NCBI RefSeq assembly: GCF_900112065.1
Contig: NZ_FOKE01000011.1
Coordinates: forward strand, 238,917-302,916
Direction of reading: 5' to 3'
DNA from: Cohnella sp. OV330
Lineage (GTDB): Bacteria; Bacillota; Bacilli; Paenibacillales; Paenibacillaceae
DNA length: 64,000 nucleotides
Shown: piece after piece, positions 59,795-64,000 of the stretch
Numbering within the stretch: the stretch's first letter is position 1
How the letters are laid out: every line of letters begins with the position of its first letter
Made by a program: the position numbers and the translations under genes
The notes under the pieces: model-generated
What the model saw: the letters and a program-made list of their open reading frames with translations, nothing else
Databases searched by the model: none
What the model was told of the DNA's origin: nothing

Positions 59795-59927
59795 AGGCGT
59801 TCACGCCACCTTTCGCGCCATCAATATGGTATAATGTTTTCATTCATCCTTTTTTAGAGTATGACGCTTCTGCCCTGGGTGACCATGGCGATTTGACAAT
59901 AGTGCAGGGTATTGAAGGAGGATCAGC

Positions 59928-62432
59928 ATGGCCGAGGAACAGCGTTCCCCCCTCCGCGACCGGGATATCGGCGTGGAGATGCGGGAATCGTTCATGGATT
60001 ACGCAATGAGCATCATCGTCAGCCGCGCGCTGCCCGACGTTAGAGACGGGTTGAAGCCGGTACTTCGCCGCATCCTGTACGGGATGTCCGAGCTCGGCAT
60101 GTCCCCGGACAAGCCGTTCAAGAAGTCCGCGCGTATCGTCGGCGACGTCATGGGTAAGTACCACCCGCACGGCGACTCCTCCATCTATCAAACGATGGTT
60201 CGGATGGCGCAGGATTTCTCGCTTCGCTATATGCTGGTCGAAGGTCACGGCAATTTCGGATCCATCGACGGCGACATGGCGGCAGCGATGCGTTATACGG
60301 AATCGCGCCTGTCGAAGATCGCGATGGAGATGCTGCGCGACATCAACAAAGAGACCGTAGACTTCGTCCCGAACTACGACGGCGAAGAGCAAGAGCCGGA
60401 CGTGCTCCCTTCCCGGTTCCCGAACCTGTTGGTCAACGGCACGACGGGCATCGCGGTCGGCATGGCGACCAATATTCCACCGCACAATTTGACCGAGGTC
60501 ATTAACGGCACGCAGGCCCTCATCAAGAACCCTGACCTGACGGCCCTTGATCTTATGGAGTACATCACGGGTCCTGACTTCCCAACCGCCGGATTCATCC
60601 TTGGACGCCAAGGCATTCGGCAGGCTTACAGCACGGGACGCGGATCGGTCACGATGCGCGCTCGCGCCGAGATCGAGGAGAACGGCGGCAAAGCCCGGAT
60701 CATTGTCCATGAGCTGCCTTACCAGGTCGTCAAGGCGCGTCTCGTAGAGAAGATCGCCGAGCTCGTGAGGGACAAGCGGATCGAGGGCATCACCGATCTG
60801 CGCGACGAGTCCGACCGCAACGGCATGCGGATCGTCATCGAGCTGCGCCGCGACGTCAATCCGAGCGTCGTCCTGAACAATCTGTACAAGCAGACGGCGA
60901 TGCAGTCGACGTTCGGCATCAACATGCTCGCGATCGTGAACAAGGAGCCGAAGGTATTGAACCTTCGCGACGTGCTCCATTACTATATTCAGCACCAGAT
61001 CGAAGTCATCCGCCGCAGAACCGAGTACGATCTGAAGAAGGCGCAGGCGCGCGCCCACATCCTCGAAGGCTTGCGCATCGCGCTCGACCATCTCGACGAA
61101 GTCATCGCACTGATCCGCGCTTCGCAGACGACGGAGCAGGCCCGTGAGGGTTTGATGACGCGGTTCGGCTTGTCCCACGATCAAGCCCAGGCGATCCTCG
61201 AGATGCGCCTGCAGCGTCTGACCGGACTCGAGCGCGAGAAGATCGAGCAGGAGTATCAGGAGCTCATGGTCAAAATCGCCGAGTATCAAGAGATTCTGGC
61301 CAACGAAGGACTTGTGCTGGAAATCATCCACGACGAGCTCGAAGAGATCAAGCAGAGGTTCGGCGACGACCGCCGCACGGAGATCACGACGAGCGACGAG
61401 GAGATTCTCGACGAGGATCTGATCCCGCGCGAGGACGTCATTATCTCGATGACGCATTCCGGCTACATTAAGCGCCTGCCCGTCTCCACGTACCGCAGTC
61501 AGCGGCGCGGCGGCCGCGGCGTCGTAGGCATGGATACGAAGGACGACGACTTTATCGAGCGGCTCTTCGTGTCCAATACGCACCAGTTCCTTCTGTTCTT
61601 CACGAACAAGGGACGCGTATTCCGCCTCAAGGCGTACGAGATACCGGATTTGAGCCGGACCGCGCGGGGCACGCCGATCATCAACCTGATTCAGATCGAA
61701 CAGGGCGAGACGATCAACGCGGTCATCCCGGTCGAATCGTTCGAGCCGAATCAATATCTGTTCTTCGCGACCAAGTGCGGTATCGTGAAAAAGACGCCGC
61801 TCGACGACTATGCGAACATCCGCAAGGTCGGTCTGATCGCGATCCTGCTGCGCGAAGACGACGATCTGATCGGCGTTAAGCTGACGGACGGCAGCCGCGA
61901 GGTCGTCATGGGCACGGCACAGGGCATGTCGATTCGCTTCTCCGAGGACGATGTCCGCTCGATGGGACGCTCCTCCACCGGCGTGAAGGGGATTCAGCTG
62001 GACGAAGGCGACGAGGTCATCGACATGGATATCGTCGATCCGGAGCAGACCGTGCTCATCGTCACCTCCAAGGGTTACGGCAAGCGTACGCCGCTGAGCG
62101 AGTATCGCACGCAGACCCGTGGCGGCAAGGGCATCAAGACGCTGAACGTCACCGACAAGAACGGTGCGATCGTCAGCCTCAAAGTCGTCCAGGACGAAGA
62201 AGACTTGATGATCATGACCTCGGGCGGCACGTTGATCCGGATGAGCATGTCCACGATCAACACGATGGGCCGGATCACCCAAGGCGTCAAGCTGATCAAC
62301 ATCAAGGACGAAGACGCCGTAGCGACGGTAGCGAGAGCGCCGCGCAACGAAGACGATGAAGAAGATGCGGAAGAATCCGAAGGCGCAGGCACCGAAGGCG
62401 TAGACGCCGAAGGCGCGGAAGATTCTGAATAA
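59928..62432 (+). CDS. gyrA: DNA gyrase subunit A
   Basis: The product is 834 aa. The quinolone-resistance region reads KYHPHGDSSIYQTMVRMAQDF with the usual Ser-Ser pair (wild-type-like). The catalytic Tyr lies in AAMRYTESRLSKIA, and the GyrA-box QRRGGRGV is in the C-terminal pinwheel. The C-terminus is a highly acidic tail of about 30 Glu/Asp/Gly/Ala residues. Monocistronic or joined with the HD-GYP gene 28 bp downstream. Confidence 0.97.
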   Translation: MAEEQRSPLRDRDIGVEMRESFMDYAMSIIVSRALPDVRDGLKPVLRRILYGMSELGMSPDKPFKKSARIVGDVMGKYHPHGDSSIYQTMVRMAQDFSLRYMLVEGHGNFGSIDGDMAAAMRYTESRLSKIAMEMLRDINKETVDFVPNYDGEEQEPDVLPSRFPNLLVNGTTGIAVGMATNIPPHNLTEVINGTQALIKNPDLTALDLMEYITGPDFPTAGFILGRQGIRQAYSTGRGSVTMRARAEIEENGGKARIIVHELPYQVVKARLVEKIAELVRDKRIEGITDLRDESDRNGMRIVIELRRDVNPSVVLNNLYKQTAMQSTFGINMLAIVNKEPKVLNLRDVLHYYIQHQIEVIRRRTEYDLKKAQARAHILEGLRIALDHLDEVIALIRASQTTEQAREGLMTRFGLSHDQAQAILEMRLQRLTGLEREKIEQEYQELMVKIAEYQEILANEGLVLEIIHDELEEIKQRFGDDRRTEITTSDEEILDEDLIPREDVIISMTHSGYIKRLPVSTYRSQRRGGRGVVGMDTKDDDFIERLFVSNTHQFLLFFTNKGRVFRLKAYEIPDLSRTARGTPIINLIQIEQGETINAVIPVESFEPNQYLFFATKCGIVKKTPLDDYANIRKVGLIAILLREDDDLIGVKLTDGSREVVMGTAQGMSIRFSEDDVRSMGRSSTGVKGIQLDEGDEVIDMDIVDPEQTVLIVTSKGYGKRTPLSEYRTQTRGGKGIKTLNVTDKNGAIVSLKVVQDEEDLMIMTSGGTLIRMSMSTINTMGRITQGVKLINIKDEDAVATVARAPRNEDDEEDAEESEGAGTEGVDAEGAEDSE

Positions 62433-62460
62433 GGAACGGATCTAAGGGGAGGTAGACGTC

Positions 62461-63519
62461 GTGGCTGTGCTGCCGGTATCGCAAGTACAGACGGGAGATC
62501 TATTGCTGCGCGAAGTGCAGACGTCTTTCGGTAATATGCTGTTCCCGGAGGGCCGTACGCTCAGCGCGCGCGATCTAGAGATCCTGCAGGCGTACCTCAT
62601 CCCGGATGCGGACATCAAGAGAGCGGGCCTCGAGGAGTCGGACCTGCTCGAGATCGAGGAAGACAAGTCGGTGCCGCTCTCCTCGCTCCATCAGAACTTT
62701 TTGAAAATGGAGCGGCTGCTAAAACATACGTTTCAGATGATGGGTCCGGGGCAGAAACTCCCGATTTTCGAGATTCGAGGCGGGCTTAAGGATCTGCTCG
62801 ATCATATCGACGAATATCACGTGCTGACGTTCGTGCCGCCATACGATCCTGCTGCGGAGCCTTGGATCCGCGGCAGCGTATTGACGGCGCTGACGGGTTA
62901 CCAGCTCGCCAAGTGGATGAAGCTGCCGGAGAAGGACTGGGTAGCGGTAGCGCTGTCCGGGCTGCTGCACGATATCGGCAATACGCGAATCGACTCAACG
63001 ATCCTGCGCAAGCCGGGACGGCTCACGACCGACGAGTTGACCGAGATGCGGCAGCACACCGTCTACGGTTACAAGCTGCTAGAGGGCGTCACGTCGCTTA
63101 ACCAGGGGATCATTCTGACCGCGCTGCAGCATCACGAGCGGATCGACGGCAGCGGCTACCCCATGAAGGCGATCGGAGACAAGATTCATCCGTACGCCAA
63201 GATCGTGGCGATCGCGGACATGTACCATGCGATGACGTCCGCTCGTTCGTACCGAACGGCTCAATCGCCGTATATCGTATTGGAGCAGTTGCAGAAGGAA
63301 GCGTTCGGCAAGCTGGATCCTTTGATGATCCAATGCTTTATTGAACGCAACACCCAGTTCTACAACGGTATGCTCGTCCAGTTGAACGACAACCGGGTCG
63401 GGGAGATCGTATTCACCGACAGGGCGAATCCGACGAGACCCATGGTGTCGATCTTCGGCGAGATCGTGAACCTCGCCAAGGATCGGAACCTCTTTATTAC
63501 CGCGGTATATTCATCCTGA
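62461..63519 (+). CDS. HD-GYP domain protein, putative c-di-GMP phosphodiesterase
   Basis: The product is 352 aa from GTG at 62461 with GGGGAGG upstream. An N-terminal region of about 140 residues precedes an HD-GYP domain: SGLLHDIGNTRID (HD pair), RQHTVYGYKLLEG, LQHHERIDGSGYP and ADMYHAMTSARSYR. The usual Lys of HDIGK is Asn here. Active HD-GYP enzymes hydrolyse c-di-GMP; activity is likely but not certain. This position between gyrA and the rRNA operon is common in Paenibacillaceae. Confidence 0.9.
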   Translation: MAVLPVSQVQTGDLLLREVQTSFGNMLFPEGRTLSARDLEILQAYLIPDADIKRAGLEESDLLEIEEDKSVPLSSLHQNFLKMERLLKHTFQMMGPGQKLPIFEIRGGLKDLLDHIDEYHVLTFVPPYDPAAEPWIRGSVLTALTGYQLAKWMKLPEKDWVAVALSGLLHDIGNTRIDSTILRKPGRLTTDELTEMRQHTVYGYKLLEGVTSLNQGIILTALQHHERIDGSGYPMKAIGDKIHPYAKIVAIADMYHAMTSARSYRTAQSPYIVLEQLQKEAFGKLDPLMIQCFIERNTQFYNGMLVQLNDNRVGEIVFTDRANPTRPMVSIFGEIVNLAKDRNLFITAVYSS

Positions 63520-63531
63520 GGGACGGAGCAA

Positions 63532-63570
63532 AGAAAGGGACCGGACAGGTCAGACGTTCGGTCTCTTTCT
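63532..63570 (+). terminator. Intrinsic terminator of the gyrA/HD-GYP transcript
   Basis: A 12-bp stem (63532-63543 with 63559-63570, one G-U) is followed by ATTTATAAAT. Confidence 0.75.
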
Positions 63571-63663
63571 ATTTATAAATAAGCCATTCATGGTGCGTAA
63601 ATCGGGCAAATTAAAGGTCAATGTATGTCATAAAATTCCTAGTGAGATTTATTGAAATTAAGC

Positions 63664-63693
63664 TTGCAATCGTCTGGGCGCCTGTGATATATT
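63664..63693 (+). promoter_or_regulatory. rRNA operon promoter
   Basis: TTGCAA (63664-63669), 18-bp spacer, TATATT (63688-63693). About 50-80 bp further lies TTGCTCCTTGAAAACTGAAC (63748-63767), a leader segment typical of Bacillales rRNA operons. Confidence 0.7.
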
Positions 63694-63855
63694 ATTCAAG
63701 TCGCCGCTGAGAGGCCGCCGAGCAAGAGGCCGAGAGCGAAGACAAGATTGCTCCTTGAAAACTGAACATCGAGCGTTAAAACAAACGGACGCTGAAGCCT
63801 TTCGGGGCGGAAGCAAAAGTTATACCAGCAATGAAATGAGCAAGTCGAACTACCC

Positions 63856-64000
63856 TTTATGGAGAGTTTGATCCTGGCTCAGGACGAACGCTGGCGGCGT
63901 GCCTAATACATGCAAGTCGAGCGGATTTAGTTTGTAGCTTGCTACAAACTGAGTTAGCGGCGGACGGGTGAGTAACACGTAGGCAACCTGCCCTGAAGAC
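63856..64000 (+). rRNA. 16S ribosomal RNA, 5' part (runs off the window)
   Basis: AGAGTTTGATCCTGGCTCAG at 63863-63882 is the universal 16S 5' motif, followed by GACGAACGCTGGCGGCGTGC and the V1 loop. GGCGGACGGGTGAGTAACAC near the end is also canonical. The mature start at 63856 is placed by comparison with E. coli numbering. Only about 145 nt are present. Confidence 0.97.

Noticed and set aside
59844..62282. 812-aa minus-strand ORF
   Set aside because: It is the antisense shadow of gyrA; its composition is His/Arg/Asp-rich and has no domain or ribosome site.

Overview
The window is the replication-origin region of a spore-forming, GC-rich Firmicute chromosome, most likely from the Paenibacillaceae (Cohnella/Paenibacillus-like). 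The evidence is the gene order (mnmE-mnmG-rsmG-noc-soj-spo0J on one side of oriC, dnaA-dnaN-yaaA-recF-remB-gyrB-gyrA-rrn on the other), the WalRK operon with yycH/yycI/walJ/htrC, sporulation-type genes (yyaC, YheC/YheD), and the start of a Gram-positive 16S rRNA. The genus is an inference from GC content and synteny.

Layout. The origin lies at about 52.2-54.1 kb: DnaA boxes sit upstream of dnaA, and a basal unwinding element (DnaA box, GC clamp, DnaA-trios) sits between dnaA and dnaN. Left of the origin nearly every gene is on the minus strand and right of it nearly all are on the plus strand, so transcription follows the forks. From the origin leftwards: rpmH, rnpA, yidC, jag, mnmE, mnmG, rsmG, two parS sites, noc, soj, spo0J (with a third parS inside); a cysteine desulfurase/DUF4446/YyaC/DUF3343/MscS/DUF951 group; tRNA-Ser; an unassigned structured RNA; rpsF-ssb-rpsR; a CBS protein; an odd exported amidohydrolase; a MazG-like/DUF2232/gdpP/rplI/dnaB/purA block; a GntR-ABC transporter operon; an M23 peptidase and the walRK operon; then the accessory part at 1-13.7 kb.

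Right of the origin: dnaA, dnaN, yaaA, recF, remB and gyrB, then a head-on YheC/YheD gene, gyrA, an HD-GYP protein, and an rRNA operon that runs off the window.

The accessory stretch (1-24 kb) holds the most unusual material. A 29-bp intergenic repeat occurs at least 11 times at four loci: as a 69-bp hairpin, as single copies, and as direct arrays with a regular 44-47 bp period. Inverted copies flank a solitary IS1595-like transposase whose first catalytic Asp appears lost. This resembles REPIN/RAYT arrangements but uses an unrelated enzyme family. A BmrCD-like drug-exporter pair is preceded by a 25-codon leader ORF and two intrinsic terminators, which looks like ribosome-mediated attenuation. 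A TrkA_C membrane protein and a CorA-like protein form a two-gene operon. Several genes too short or too incomplete for routine ORF calling were read by hand: the left-edge SDR gene, the leader peptide, the 55-aa CxxH/CxxC protein and rpmH.
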